A program made the position numbers and the translations under genes. From Hirudinaria manillensis (taxonomy: Eukaryota; Annelida; Clitellata; Hirudinida; Hirudinidae), in assembly GCA_034509925.1 (NCBI GenBank), contig CM067526.1, forward strand, positions 7,815,244 to 7,879,243: a stretch of DNA of 64,000 nucleotides, in the 5' to 3' direction. Positions within the stretch are counted from its first letter, which is position 1, and each line of letters opens with the position of its first letter. Below the pieces are notes generated by a model. That model was not told the origin of the DNA. It searched no databases and was given only the letters and a program-made list of their open reading frames with translations. Positions 1 through 14,666 of this stretch are shown in pieces.

Positions 1-1359
1 CAACTTATTCTTACAACACAACATCCAACATATTGTTGGATCCCTACATAAATTCAACATTTGCAAGCATTTTTTTCAATCTAGTTTTATTTATAATTCT
101 TGAATGACGTTTTTTTTCCATACAGAAGACTTAAAAGAAACATCCTGTGTTAGGAAATGAAAGCTAACCTTTAATAATAATATAATTTAAATAATTCAAT
201 AAAGCAAATAATTTTCAATAAAACATAAAAAAACAATAAAGTTGAAAAAACATCATCATGAATTATTCTTTCATCGGTCATCAACACCATTTTTATTGGT
301 TTAATAATCAATGTTTATGAAATAAGTGATTAAAATTTTAAAAATCATATTCAAAACAATAAGGACATTAAATTTCTCCTGTTACAATTTCTTGTGAAAG
401 ACTTCGTATAACATGTTTTTCAAAATTTAATTATTATAAACTTCGAATATTATTATAAATAATAATTATAAATAACAAGTACGAGTTTAAATACATGAAT
501 ACATACGCAGATGTATGCTGCAATAAATACACCAAAGTGTATTTTAAGGTTTCACATAATTGTTATTATAAATGTTGACATGAAATTCATAATTATTTCA
601 ATGAAAGTCAAAAGTAAAAAAGTTGTTGTTTTCCTTGGAGCAGATTAACTAAGATTAAAAATCTTTTTTTTTTACTTTTAATTATTTAAGATGTAAAATC
701 TTTTTTTATATTTTAATTAATTAAGATTAAAAATCATTTTCATCTTAAATAATAATTCCTGAAGACAGAGATTGTCATTGATCCTACCCTTAACTTGGAC
801 AACGAAATATAATGATTTTATTCAGTCTCTTAACTTCGATATATTTATTAATCATTCAGAACCAAAAAAAATTATTTTTTGATATTTGAAATGTTTTTAG
901 CTTTTTGTTAAAAGACTTGCTTTGAAATAAAATGAACTTCTTTTTCATGCCAAATTAAACAGCACGCTACTAACCTCCTCCTACTTCCCCACCCTTCTTT
1001 AAATCTTTTCTAAGACTTCTTATTTTTTCCTCATTTTTAATAGCAGAAAAGTTTTATAATTCTTGGAATATCGAATTTCTAGGTGACCTTCTGAAGGTTG
1101 AAAGTAAAACATCTTACAATCACTGAACAGAAAGATGACAGTTGATCTCAATGTTGTTCTTATGAAAGCAATTCGAAATTGAAAGTAAACCCCGTATCGT
1201 AGACAGGCGTTCAGAAAGTTTAAAACTTAAAATGCACATAAATTCATAATTTATAACAATAAGGAAACAATAATTCATAAATTTTTAATATTCAGGTCAA
1301 CAGGTGAGTAAATAAAATCATTGATTATTAACTCACGAAACGACTTCAACTAACTTCAG
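1..1359. other. AT-rich stretch without recognised gene
   Basis: No ORF or splice-bounded exon that I can support. The stretch is AT-rich with short A and T runs. It ends in an acceptor (cttcag) directly before the GPCR exon at 1360, so at least its right part is probably intron of that gene, whose earlier exons must lie to the left or be missed. Confidence 0.5.
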
Positions 1360-3838
<2,479 letters not shown>

Positions 3839-3986
3839 TCCGTACATAGATCCGTACATAGATCCGTACATAGATCCGTACATAGATCTGTACCTATATC
3901 TGTACTTATATCTGTACTTATATCTGTACTTATATCTGTGCTTATATCTGTACTTATATCTGTGCTTATATCTGTACTTATATCTT
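3839..3986. repeat. 12-bp minisatellite with two sub-families
   Basis: Twelve-base units in tandem. The left part repeats CGTACATAGATC about four times. The right part repeats TGTACTTATATC about eight times, with two TGTGCTTATATC variants. Because 12 is a multiple of 3, both strands stay open (YIDP/YLYL on the plus strand, YRYK on the minus), which explains the short ORFs here. Confidence 0.95.
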
Positions 3987-4262
3987 CTCGAGTACATGCA
4001 CTCATGGTACTTGCCTTCCATTTAATGTGATCTTCAACAACTCAGACAGATTTGTAATCATTCATTGAGTGAACATTACATAATCTACTCAATGTTTATT
4101 ATAAACTCATGCAATTAACATTTTTAATTTACCTATTAATCGAATCTTTTACATACATGTCAATATCATGATAATAATCAATCATAAAGACAATATCACA
4201 ATCAATAAAAATAGTTTCGTATGATTTTATTTGTCGAATTATTCCGAAGAGTTATTATACAA

Positions 4263-4298
<36 letters not shown>

Positions 4299-5469
4299 TT
4301 TAACCGATATTGCCAATCTATAAATGCCCGTGATTTATTCCTCGAATTAAACTGATATTTTTCTCGCTTTCTTTCATCTGTCACGGTTTCAATGCCAGAC
4401 TCTTTTACAAAAACATTTTTTATCCAAGTTGATGGCGAAATGATTTCTAATGATTTCTCAGAAGATTAATTTCTTTTTATTAATAAATTTATATATCCAT
4501 TGCTTTAAGACTTTAAAAATTCATTTCAATATTTTATGGAAAATCTTTTCAAGGATTTCATTCGCGTGATCAGGGAAAACTCAGGACTTCCATGATCAAC
4601 TTGCAGACGATTGTGAACCTCTGAAAATCATAAAATAATGAATTAAAAGATTTCAAGGAGAACAAAAAGTTAAAGAAATTCAAATGTTGAAACAACAACA
4701 ACAACAACAAGTCTTTTTCATCTTCGTATTGAGGACCAAAAGTGGATTAAAAAAGTGAAAATTCAATTTTAAGAATATTTTAATCTTAAATTTCAAATAA
4801 TTCTTTGAAAAGAAATATTTGAAAATCTTCCTGACGAACATAAATTTAATTTGTATAGTTTTCCTTTTCATCTGAGATTATTTGACGTAGGTTCTGATAT
4901 TGTATTATAAATTAAATGAATTTAGACTTTAAATTAAAGTTGGATATTTAGTTGTACTGAAAATATATTTATTTTTTTAAATATTTATTTAGAAATTCAT
5001 AATAATCTATATTAATCCATAACCGGTAATAACTGGTTTTATTTATTTATTTTTTATTTTTAATTTGTGTCAAAAAATTTCCATTTCAATCAACTTCCAA
5101 GAGAAATGATGACGAATTGCCTCATTTCCATATTCATATTTTATAATCGACACGAACGTCAATTAAATTATTTAATTAAAATATTATTTTATTTGATCAA
5201 TTTCTTTCAAATTCCAATTTATTTCAAGTTTTTGTGACGGGGTGGTGTTGAAGGGATTACAATACGTGCTCTCTCGATATTTTTCAGAAACCAAGAAGAA
5301 GAAGCAGCTAAGAAGCGATGTTGCCTCATCAGCATCGTCAACATCATCGTCGTGGTCGTCGTCATCTGCGTCTGCGTCATGGTCGTGGAGGTGGTCATCG
5401 TCTTCAAAGGCAACTTTATCGTTCCAGGAAGATGATAACGTTAACTCAGAAGAACCTGGAGTGCGAATT
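3987..5469. other. Non-coding AT-rich sequence with (ATT)n
   Basis: Holds an imperfect-free (ATT)n run at about 4263-4297 and a CAA run near 4693-4710. No gene is supported up to 5469. Confidence 0.5.
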
Positions 5470-5640
5470 TTAAATAAATTTAATTGGGTTGTCATCATCC
5501 GCATACTCACCATCATCATCCTCGTCATCAGCATACTCATCATCAGCACTTTCATTATCGTTTCCATTAGGACTGTGACATTCGTCGTCGTCATCATCAT
5601 CGTTAAAGTACCACACATGCAGCTCCTCGTCTAACAACCT
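5470..5640 (-). CDS. Candidate terminal exon of an acidic protein (weak)
   Basis: On the minus strand a frame ends in TAA at 5470-5472 and carries LLDEELHVWYFN followed by a run of six Asp and then DDEYADDEDDDGEYADDD. An acceptor-like ctt atcagacag precedes it near 5640. The frame stays open further upstream (WQALHCFLLHFF, SKVRSIWSLSDR) to about 5775, with no Met. It could be a real last exon of an unrecognised acidic protein. It could also be a chance reading of a GAT/GAC repeat: the other minus frames are open too. I do not assign a family. Confidence 0.22.
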   Translation of the reverse strand, partial: RLLDEELHVWYFNDDDDDDECHSPNGNDNESADDEYADDEDDDGEYADDDNPIKFI

Positions 5641-5804
5641 GTCTGATAAGCTCCAGATCGAACGAACTTTTGACGGAAAGAAATGAAGCAGAAAACAATG
5701 AAGAGCCTGCCACGTTGAAAATATTATTGAGTGAATGAATGATCGAACGGACGGATAAATAAATAATTAAATCAATCAATCAAACAAACAATTAATTTAC
5801 GATT

Positions 5805-5829
5805 AAACATTGCTCCCATCCGCATAGTT
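5805..5829. repeat. 25-bp direct repeat, left copy
   Basis: AAACATTGCTCCCATCCGCA plus TAGTT, identical to 6330-6354. The two copies flank the ATCA array. Confidence 0.9.
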
Positions 5830-5991
5830 AAATCGCATAGATATCACTCATTAGATTTCATTTATTTCGTCATCGTCACGTGATCTGGTTGAGAATTTAA
5901 GTTTTAAATCGAAACTAAATTCAAGTTTTTGAATTAAAAAAAAAGTAAAAAAATAATTTGCAAGTCATCACATGACATCGTTACGTGACTT

Positions 5992-6282
<291 letters not shown>

Positions 6283-6329
6283 GCTCTCATCGATTAAATC
6301 AATTGTGGAAATGTTTTAATAATTATCAC

Positions 6330-6354
6330 AAACATTGCTCCCATCCGCATAGTT
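6330..6354. repeat. 25-bp direct repeat, right copy
   Basis: Identical to 5805-5829. It lies about 48 bp past the end of the ATCA array and is itself followed by a short ATCA run. Confidence 0.9.
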
Positions 6355-6594
6355 GAACAGATCAATCAATCAATCATTAACCAATCAATTTGTGGATCAA
6401 TTGATAATCAATGATTGCCTTGTTAATAATCCCTCGTCTTGTAAATTATATTGTTTTTAATTATTTTTTTCGTGGAGTGCTTTTGTGAATTTCTGTAAAG
6501 AAAAGTATTTTAGGTTTTTCTCGTTTAAGTAACGTTAGTTGATTTTACTGTTAGTAATGGTTAATAAATATTCAATTCAGTTTCTTATTACTCT

Positions 6595-6950
6595 GCCTTG
6601 GAGCTCCGACAGGTATCCTCAGAGGAGTCCCCCGTTTTCAAACGTTTCGGCCTTTTGAATCTCCTTACGTTTTCGGGGGGCGGGCCGCACCCGGTGATCA
6701 GCCGGCCGGCTTTTCCTTCCGGGCCTAACATTTACGCCGGCTGTGAGAGGCATCCGTTGGTCTTGTGATGCAGGTCACTGCTGCTTGGACTGGGGTGACT
6801 CTGAAAGCTCTCGTTGGCTTTTTAAAGTCGCACTTGCATCCTTCGTGCAAACGTCGACTATGCGAGGCTTTCTTTGGCCTTGTTATGTCTATCAACTCCA
6901 CCCCAGCGTACAAAGGTCATGAAAGCCCTCAGTGGCTTCTTCACATATAT
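6595..6950. repeat. GC-rich block with ~60-bp tandem units; possible retroelement tail
   Basis: A sharp GC-rich island in AT-rich surroundings, including a ggggggcgggccgc run. Its right half repeats a motif of the form GAAAGC-CTCGTTGGCTT at about 6745, 6803, 6864 and 6921, a period near 60 bp with much divergence. On the minus strand this shows as ITRP..ASHSRR repeated. It is followed almost at once by (ATT)n at 7007. A GC-rich body followed by a short tandem tail is the form of a non-LTR retroelement 3' end, but no reverse transcriptase is visible, so this is inference. Confidence 0.45.
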
Positions 6951-7003
6951 AAATTATTAATATCGATAATATCCCGCTATTGTAATTAAGATTGATATCG
7001 TGA

Positions 7004-7119
<116 letters not shown>

Positions 7120-8087
7120 GCTATTACTAATATTATTATCACCGTTGTTCAATGACAACGAAATGCCTTGTTAAAATGTTCGGAGTTGTCAGATTAAAAA
7201 TCATTTTGAAATGTAATTTAAAAGTTTTTCTTGTCGTTAAAAATATAAAAGTTTAACGAAATTATTCGTTATTATAAATTTTAATTGGTTAATGTTTCAA
7301 AATATTCTTGAAATTCCACGTGCTGTTTGTTGAATTTACTGCAGAAATAATTAAAATGAATTCATTTCAAAATTCGTCGATTTGAATATATTCGTTGATC
7401 ATATTGTTTAACTTTGAGTATTTCGGCTTCATTTGCAGATATTTAATTTGTTTATTTACATTTAATAGAGGTTAATTGTAGTAACAGAAATATAAGAAAT
7501 TAAGTTGTCGCCATCATGGTCCGACTGTTGTCATGGAATGGTTTCAATTGTTTTAACCTCTCGCTATGAAGTGTTTTGGAATCATTTTTGGAATTTCCAC
7601 CTGACTTTTGGTTTCATTTTATTCTCAAATGAAACATTTAGCTGATCACAATAAGAGATATTCCGTAATATTTTATGGTTAGTAGCCATTGGGTATTTTT
7701 ACAAATTTATTGAATAAAATGTCTTTGTTTTGTAATTCACAATAATAATTTATAAATTATTTTTATAAATAAAACGTTTTATTTGATTTGTTCAAAGATG
7801 GACTCATGGGAATATCAGGGCCCAACGGATCAGAACGCACATGAATACAAATGACTTCAATTTGTCCTTCGCAATCAATTAAATAAAATGCATAAATAAA
7901 ATATAAATCAATATTAAATAAAATATATTTTTCATTTGCAGGAGGTAGAATGCTATTAATCTAAATTGAGCATAAATAATAACAACAATATTAATAATAA
8001 TAATAATCATCATCATCATTATCATCAATTTTATCACAGTAACTGCTTCCAGAAAATAAATGGTTTCGACCATTTTTTAAACAAAAT

Positions 8088-8136
<49 letters not shown>

Positions 8137-10021
8137 TAAAGAAGACACAGCAAATGAAAAGGTTGCATGCATTTGAGATTTAAGATCAATTTAAGTATTT
8201 GGATCTTGAAACGTTCTGACCATACATTGTCCACACATTGGAACGTCGACCAGAGATCATGACATCGATCTTCTTGGAATCCTTACCAGGTTCCTGTAGG
8301 AAATGCTCGTATAAATAAATATTAATTAAATGTTAAAATTAAATATACTATTGAACTTAAATTACATTAAATATAATATAAATTAAGTCTTAAATCTTAA
8401 AACGACAGAGCATTGCTTCTCACATTAAATACAGATCTTCGAAAAGAATTTAAAATTTTATAAGAATTTCCTGCTAACGAGTTGCGCCTCTCGTGCATTT
8501 CGGTTCAAAGGTTCAATAACTTAGGGGGAAAAGGCAACTTCACATGAATACTTTAGAATGTCAGAGATGAACTTTCATTTTCAGAAAAACATTGTTAAAA
8601 GCTTTCGATGAAGTATATGAGATGAGACGTGTGTGATCGTATGGTGTATGAGTCATTGTATGATTTACATTTACATTTATTTAGCTAATTTTTAACGTGC
8701 TCCATTTTATCCCAAAGGGTTGTAAAGACACCGACAAACAATACCATCAGACACAAACTAGCGGCTAAATTAATAAAACGAAAGGAAATTAAAGAATAAA
8801 ATTGGAATTAAAATGGATATCTGGAAGGGAATGAGAAATTTGATTAGAAACAAAATAAAATAAAATACTGTGAGAGGAAAGAAAGGAAATAGAATCAATA
8901 AGATTTCATAAATAGGTGACATTTTAGTTTGGAGCGGAAAGTCTCTGACGACTGCGGCAGACGAATATTCGGAGGAAGCGCGTTCCATGTCTTGGGAGCG
9001 CTGACTTAGAAAGCCAGGTCACCCTGCCTCATGGTTCGAGACCTTGGAACAACCAGGGTCCTACTGTCAGAGGAGCGTAGAGACTCCCTTTGTATGAGTT
9101 ATTGTATGTATGTATCAGTTGTTGAATGATTGTAATAGTCATTGTATATTTCTATGATTCAGTGGAAAATTAAGATCAACCACGTAAACTTACCAATCTT
9201 GGCTATTCCCCAACTTTCAATCATTTTGTGCGTTCATTGTTAAACCATGTTTTCTGGGGCAGTTGACAATTTGCACATTTGGACCAGGTGAGTTCAGTCC
9301 TCTGATTATGATGGAACATAGAAAAACAGTCTCTATTTACGACTTTATAAATTAAACAAAATAAAAATGAATCGGGCACGTTTTAAGAAATTAAGTTAAT
9401 TTTGCTCATTTAATCTTTTCTCATTAATTAAATCATTTGAAATATTTTTCACTCAAACTCTTATGTCGTTTAGAATACCGTATCATTTAAAATATATTAT
9501 ATATAAATAATTAAATAAATAAATAATTACATAAATTATATATTTAAATACCATATCCATAAACTTGGTTTCCTGATTGATTCAACCTTCCTTTTCTCAA
9601 GAATTTCGTCAATGATAACTCGAGCGATGAAATTATAAATCACTTTAATTACAAACTCTGCAAAAGAGGGCGCAAGTTAAAATAAAGGTCGGTAAATATT
9701 TATTCATGTTTATAAATGTTATTAATAAGAAAAATAACAATAATATTATTAAAGTTGAAGGCAAATTAAAACAATTTTGTAAGGCAAGTCTCAATGTTTA
9801 AAGCGCATTAAAATTGTTACAAACAAATATTTAATGTATTTGCATTAGTTAATTGTACCGAGGTTTTCAGTGTGATATTATTAATTATAATATTATTATG
9901 ACGATGATTATTATTTTTAAATTACTCTATTATAATATAATTATAATAATATTATATTATTATTATTATATTCCCTCCATACGTCATTTGTTCGTCATTC
10001 AACCACCGCTCCTCCTTTCCA
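7120..10021. other. Non-coding stretch with short repeats
   Basis: AT-rich sequence with (AAT)n at about 8089-8133 and the dispersed-repeat-like block at 8930-9090. A short ORF starting at 9247 (MFSGAVDNLHIWT) ends at a good donor (accag then gtgagt, 9289-9294). It is a possible small 5' exon, but nothing confirms it. Confidence 0.4.
8930..9090. repeat. Dispersed-repeat-like fragment
   Basis: A patch with more GC than its flanks, with phrases such as gcgcgttccatgtcttggga, ccaggtcaccctg and ggttcgagaccttggaacaa. The wording resembles a class of repeats I have seen in many animal genomes (a 'ttccaggccttgggagc ... gagaaggcccggtcaccc' pattern). I cannot name the family, and there are no terminal repeats or ORF to support a mobile element call. 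Confidence 0.25.
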
Positions 10022-10911
10022 ATGGCACGTGACAACAAAGATACCAACAAAATACAAACAACAATAGCCAATAGCAACAGCAACAACAACAACCAGTTGT
10101 TGACATTCCATTCAGAATCCTTCGTTGATTTATACGATGCTAATGGCAAGGTAAGAAATGAGGAAAGTGATGAGCACAAATGATGACGTCATCTCCCGGG
10201 GAGACGTCAAGTCAAGTCGATGAAGCTGACCTTGGCACTTTGTAGTGGACTCCAAGAGGCTGCAAACGAGTGCAAATGAGTGCAGAGGAGTGAATTAGTT
10301 GTGGATTGGCTGAGATTGTTTAATTGGTGACTCGCTGAGATCGTTTGAAACTTTAGTTTTATTTCAAATCATTTTAAAGATTTTAAAATTTTTTAAATAT
10401 TTTAAAACTGTTCTTAAGTAAATTATTTCTTGATTCTTATTCTTCTTTTTGTTTTTTTCTTCTTCTTCTTATTATTATTGTTATTATTACTATTATTATT
10501 ATTATTATTATTAATATTATTAATATTATTATTATTATTATTAAAATTATTATTATTATTATTATACAGACTTTGACTTTCAACGACATGAGAAATATTT
10601 TTAATTATAAGGTATTTAGCATAAATAATATTTAAATTAAAGTCTTTAGGCTTGATTAAATTCAAATCAGATAAATTCATTTTCTATTATTAAAATATCT
10701 TTCCACCCGTGAAATTCTTAATTTGGATTGAATGATTTGATTCCACGATTAATAGATAATGATGTTAATTCAATTTGAATGTAAATTATATTATAAGTGT
10801 ATTTTTTCTAATGATAATTTTAAATGTCAGTGGCGTACAGGAGAATACTTGGAAGGTGTTTTGCAATTCCATGTCTCAGCGTATCTTCAGGGAACGATGA
10901 CGTCATTGTGA
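10022..10911 (+). CDS. Candidate two-exon small gene (unrecognised)
   Basis: Exon 1 (10022-10150) starts with ATG and reads MARDNKDTNKIQTT, an Asn/Ser-rich stretch, then LLTFHSESFVDLYDANGK. It ends in phase 0 at a good donor (caag then gtaaga). Exon 2 could be 10831-10911 after an acceptor (aaatgtcag), reading WRTGEYLEGVLQFHVSAYLQ and stopping at TGA. Together this gives 69 residues. Exon 1 looks believable on its own: start, codon-like composition and donor. Exon 2 is less sure and more exons may be missed. No family is recognised. Two full CRE palindromes lie at 10184 (just past the exon 1 donor) and 10898 (inside exon 2). Confidence 0.3.
10184..10191. promoter_or_regulatory. CRE palindrome TGACGTCA
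   Basis: Perfect CREB/ATF-type palindrome, the first of three within 1.33 kb. Confidence 0.45.
10466..10563. repeat. Imperfect (ATT)n array
   Basis: ATT/TTA units interrupted by gttatt, actatt, aatatt and aaaatt variants. It lies inside the supposed intron of the 10022 candidate gene. Confidence 0.9.
10898..10905. promoter_or_regulatory. CRE palindrome TGACGTCA
   Basis: Second perfect CRE palindrome of the cluster. Confidence 0.4.
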
Positions 10912-13340
10912 TTAGACGCCACGTTGATTTCAACGCTGATTGGCCAATTATGAGAGAATGTTTTTGTTGTTGCTGTTGTCGTGATGACGAATACGACGAG
11001 AACGACGTGATTATGATGATGATGATGATAGTGGTGGTGATCGGGTTGTTGTTAGTGTGGTTTTGGGGCACTATAATTAACGAATTATTTGCTTCCAGGA
11101 GGTTTTTAAGTACATTTTTCGAATTGTTTCCAAGTTGGATGCAATAATTTAGTAATGTTACATTAAGTTGACATGTGGGGTTGATGATGATGATGATATG
11201 AAGAATATGAAAGGTGGGTGATGCAGGGATAAGTGGATCCTCGCAGAAATCTGTGTTTTTTTGTCGTTTTTGTCGTTTTTGATTAGAATTTGTTTATATA
11301 ATCTCTGAATGTAATCTGTTAAATAAAATGTGAAGGGGAAACAAAACTTAATATTTTTATATTAACACCTTTGGAACACCCAATAATGAACACAATTTGT
11401 CCATCCATCCATCCATCCATCAGCGGTCTTTAAGCAGACGACACGACCTAATCTCGGAAAGCATCGTCAAAACGACTTGTTTAAGTTCGAGTGGTGACGT
11501 AACTTGATGACGTCAGAGAGATGGCCGATGGCGGCATCGAATTCTTCGTCTGTTGACACAATTGGGTGGTACTTGTGAGGTCAGGAGTTCAAATCCCTAT
11601 CAGGTCTCCATGGTTACCAAACAATCGCATAATGATAATGATGATCAAGACAAATATTAAATTGAAAAGGAATCTGATTTTTCAGTCTAGATAGCTAAAG
11701 AACATAGTTGCAATGAAGAATTCTTAAATTAAAATTTATTAAACTGAAATTATTCAAAACAGAAAATCGAAATAGTAATAAATGGGCATAAAGTAAATCG
11801 TGGATCATCAGTGGAGTGCTGATGACGATGCGTGAATAATAATTGTGGCCGTCATTTGGGTCACGTAGAAAGCCTGAGAAAATGTAATATGGAGCACAAC
11901 TGCTGGAATATTTTGCCTTCCAATTCGTCCCTCCAACGTCAAATAGAAAACACTGACACTGCATGGAGTTCGTTGGAAATGATGAAAGATTTACACAATC
12001 ATTTAAGTTTTGAATTTTAATTTTAGTTTTACTTTTAAATGATGCCATTTTCTGAATGTTATTATTATCTTAATTATGTTATTTAATTAAATGTTAAAGT
12101 ATCAGTTAAAGGTTATTTTGGAATAAATAAATAAATAATTATTCAAATACGTTCCAAAATTGCACAAATCACAAGTTGGCTTTGTTTCCATCGTAGCCAT
12201 TGCGATACATTCGTTTCCATGGCAACGAGTTTGTTTGTTAACAAAACCTGCTCTCGAAAGGGGGCCACAATCGAAGAGCAGGAATATGAAATAAAATAAA
12301 GAATAAAAAAGAAATAATCGTGGATGGGGTGAAGGAGAGATGCAGAGTTGGAAGTGAGGGGGGATATTAATTTTTCCAGGACAGGACGTGGAAAGAAGTG
12401 ATGCTGGATGAGAAGCTCCATCGCAGATGTTGTTGCAATATTGAACGAATAAGTTTCTCTTACGTCCAATTATGCCTCTGTGACTGCGCCGTCCCTTTGT
12501 CATCATCCTCTATCACCACCGCCGTCGTCGTCATCATCATCATCACCATCAGCCTCCATCAACACCAATGCCGTCGTCGTCATCATCACCCTCTATCACA
12601 GCCGCCATCGGCATCATCATTATCATCACTCTCTATCATCACCGCCACCATAGTCATTGTCATCATTATCAGCATCATCATCACCAGTCTCTATCATCAC
12701 AACCACCATAGTCTTAAAACATGTGATGGTACGATATCATTCAAATTAGTTTATAAATAACAAATTGATTTTAAAGTCAAGACGAAAATATGATGATGGT
12801 TACGATGATGATGATGATGAGGGTGGCGGTGGTCATTATGATGGTGATAATGATAATAGTTGATAATGATAATGATTAAAGCTGTTGCGATGCTGCTGCT
12901 GGTGATGATGACGACTACGAAGAAGCCGATGACGACTATAAAGCAAATGGCCTCTTTATCCGCATAAAGTAACTTGTCACTTCCATGCCCAATTCCTTTC
13001 ACGGCTCAACAAAGATTTTATTTGCATAATTTTTTTTTAAATCAACAAATGAATTAAAATACTTCGTGAATGACCTTGAGCATCTTGCATACGTCGTGTA
13101 TGGGTTGGGGTTGTGAAAGACGATGAATTATAATTTAAAACTGAATAATATAACATATTTAAGAGCAATTATTATAGCATAATAAGATGCGTTGTCAAAC
13201 AAAATACAAATCTTAATAGAATAATCAGATTAATAACAATAAATTTAATGATTTATAAATCTCTATAATGGTTCTTGACCATCCAGGATAATTATTTACC
13301 ATTGCAACCATTTCATTCGCTGACAGTGACATTCTCCATT
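10912..13340. other. Non-coding stretch with CAT/ATC-type repeats
   Basis: Holds a third CRE (11508), a CCAT run (11400-11420), and a long imperfect ATC/CAT-rich minisatellite on about 12495-12715 (units such as catcatcatcaccatcagcc and ctctatcatcaccgcc). A mirrored GATGAT-rich patch lies at about 12790-12930. The several open frames here come from those repeats. No gene is supported. Confidence 0.5.
11508..11515. promoter_or_regulatory. CRE palindrome TGACGTCA
   Basis: Third perfect CRE palindrome. It sits just before a GC-rich patch (gatggccgatggcggcatcg). Confidence 0.4.
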
Positions 13341-13343
13341 GCC

Positions 13344-13460
13344 ATTGGTTGATTCAAAAATGACGATCTGACACCTCATTGGTCGAACGATGGCCGATGG
13401 ACAAACGTCATTGGATGGTTAGACATTTAAACTTCAAATCAAAAGCTTTACTTGTCCAAT
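13344..13460 (+). promoter_or_regulatory. Cluster of CCAAT/ATTGG boxes, possible Dbx promoter
   Basis: ATTGG at 13344, 13378 and 13410 and CCAAT at 13456: four NF-Y-type boxes within about 120 bp, about 1.2 kb upstream of the Dbx start codon. Multiple spaced CCAAT boxes suggest a promoter. No TATA box or initiator is clear, so the role is inference. Confidence 0.35.
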
Positions 13461-14666
13461 CACATCGAAACGAATTATATTCGTTTTATTTAAAAGTAAG
13501 CGCCTCAGTAAACTGCAAAGAAGAGAAGATTATAAAATATTTAAGACCGCTTTTATAAAATATTTATAGTAATTGGATATTATAAACATATTCAAATGGC
13601 TTATAATTAGCTGCCCACATCTCTGCCAAACCCAGGTTGGAAATACTTCTATTATTTCTATTTCAAGTTAAATAATTTCATTGTTGATTAAATCCTGGTT
13701 TACTTGTAAATTAGTAAATTTTAAATTACAATCTTATCCAGCGATATTACCACCACGATATTATCATATTAATATCAAATGACTATCGAGAGTTCAACAT
13801 CAACTAGCAAGTGACTGCAATTAATTGTTATATAATAAATTAATAATATAATAAAATGAGTTTTATTGATTAAGAATTATTTAATGCTATCGTTGATTAT
13901 ATGTCCAGTGCCTTCATGTGATATTATGAAAGACAACAGCGACTTTGTTGTACACGTTGACTTTCGAATAAACTTTAAAAATCTGATATTAATGAATTAA
14001 GCTATAAATAATATAAACTAAGCTAAGGCTACACGAATGTTGCCAATTAAATGCTTTTAATGTCGTTAAATTATATTCTTGTCTTTTACTCATTCTTTAC
14101 CAACTTTTCAATCTTTCAATCTCCTTCCTGTGGACAGTTCCTCCTGTTTTTATTCACGAGTTCCTCTCACCTGGTTTGCCAATCAAGCACCTGATTTCAA
14201 GGTGAATATTTTCAAATTTTTCAGCATTTTGTTGAATTTCAAATCAATTGCTGACAAATGAATTTCGCTTTCAAAAAACATTTTCCATGCGAAATTATAA
14301 ATTAACAATCAAAAAATTCCGATAAATGGACATTTTGAGTTGAACAAATGAAGGAAGGTGAAAGATGTGCGCATCATTTTCATAGGTGATCTTAATTACT
14401 GAATGTCAGTCAACTACAGCTGCCATCGCAAAAAAAAACTGAGTGTTACATTGCTATTATTATATTTAGTGTTCATGCTATTATTATTTTTTTGTTATCA
14501 TCATCATCGTCATCATCTCCTTCCCCTATCGTCGTTGTTATTGTCATCAATTTTTAAATAATAATTTTTATTGCTATTTATCATTTTTCATATTCCTCTA
14601 CTTGTCGAGAAATTAATTGAATTTCTGTTTAATATTCATTTAGATTTCGAAAGAACAACAAGAAAC

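Noticed and set aside
9030-9060. ggttcgagacc as a tRNA B box
   Set aside because: No matching A box or stems at the right distance; it lies in the dispersed-repeat-like patch.
11575-11620. tRNA-like box (ggagttcaaatccc)
   Set aside because: It resembles a B box, but no acceptor stem, D-arm or anticodon arm could be folded around it by eye; a decayed tRNA-derived SINE cannot be excluded.
12398-12760. Open frames rich in Ile/Val/His on 12.4-13.0 kb
   Set aside because: Readings of CAT/ATC-type minisatellites on both strands; different frames are equally open.
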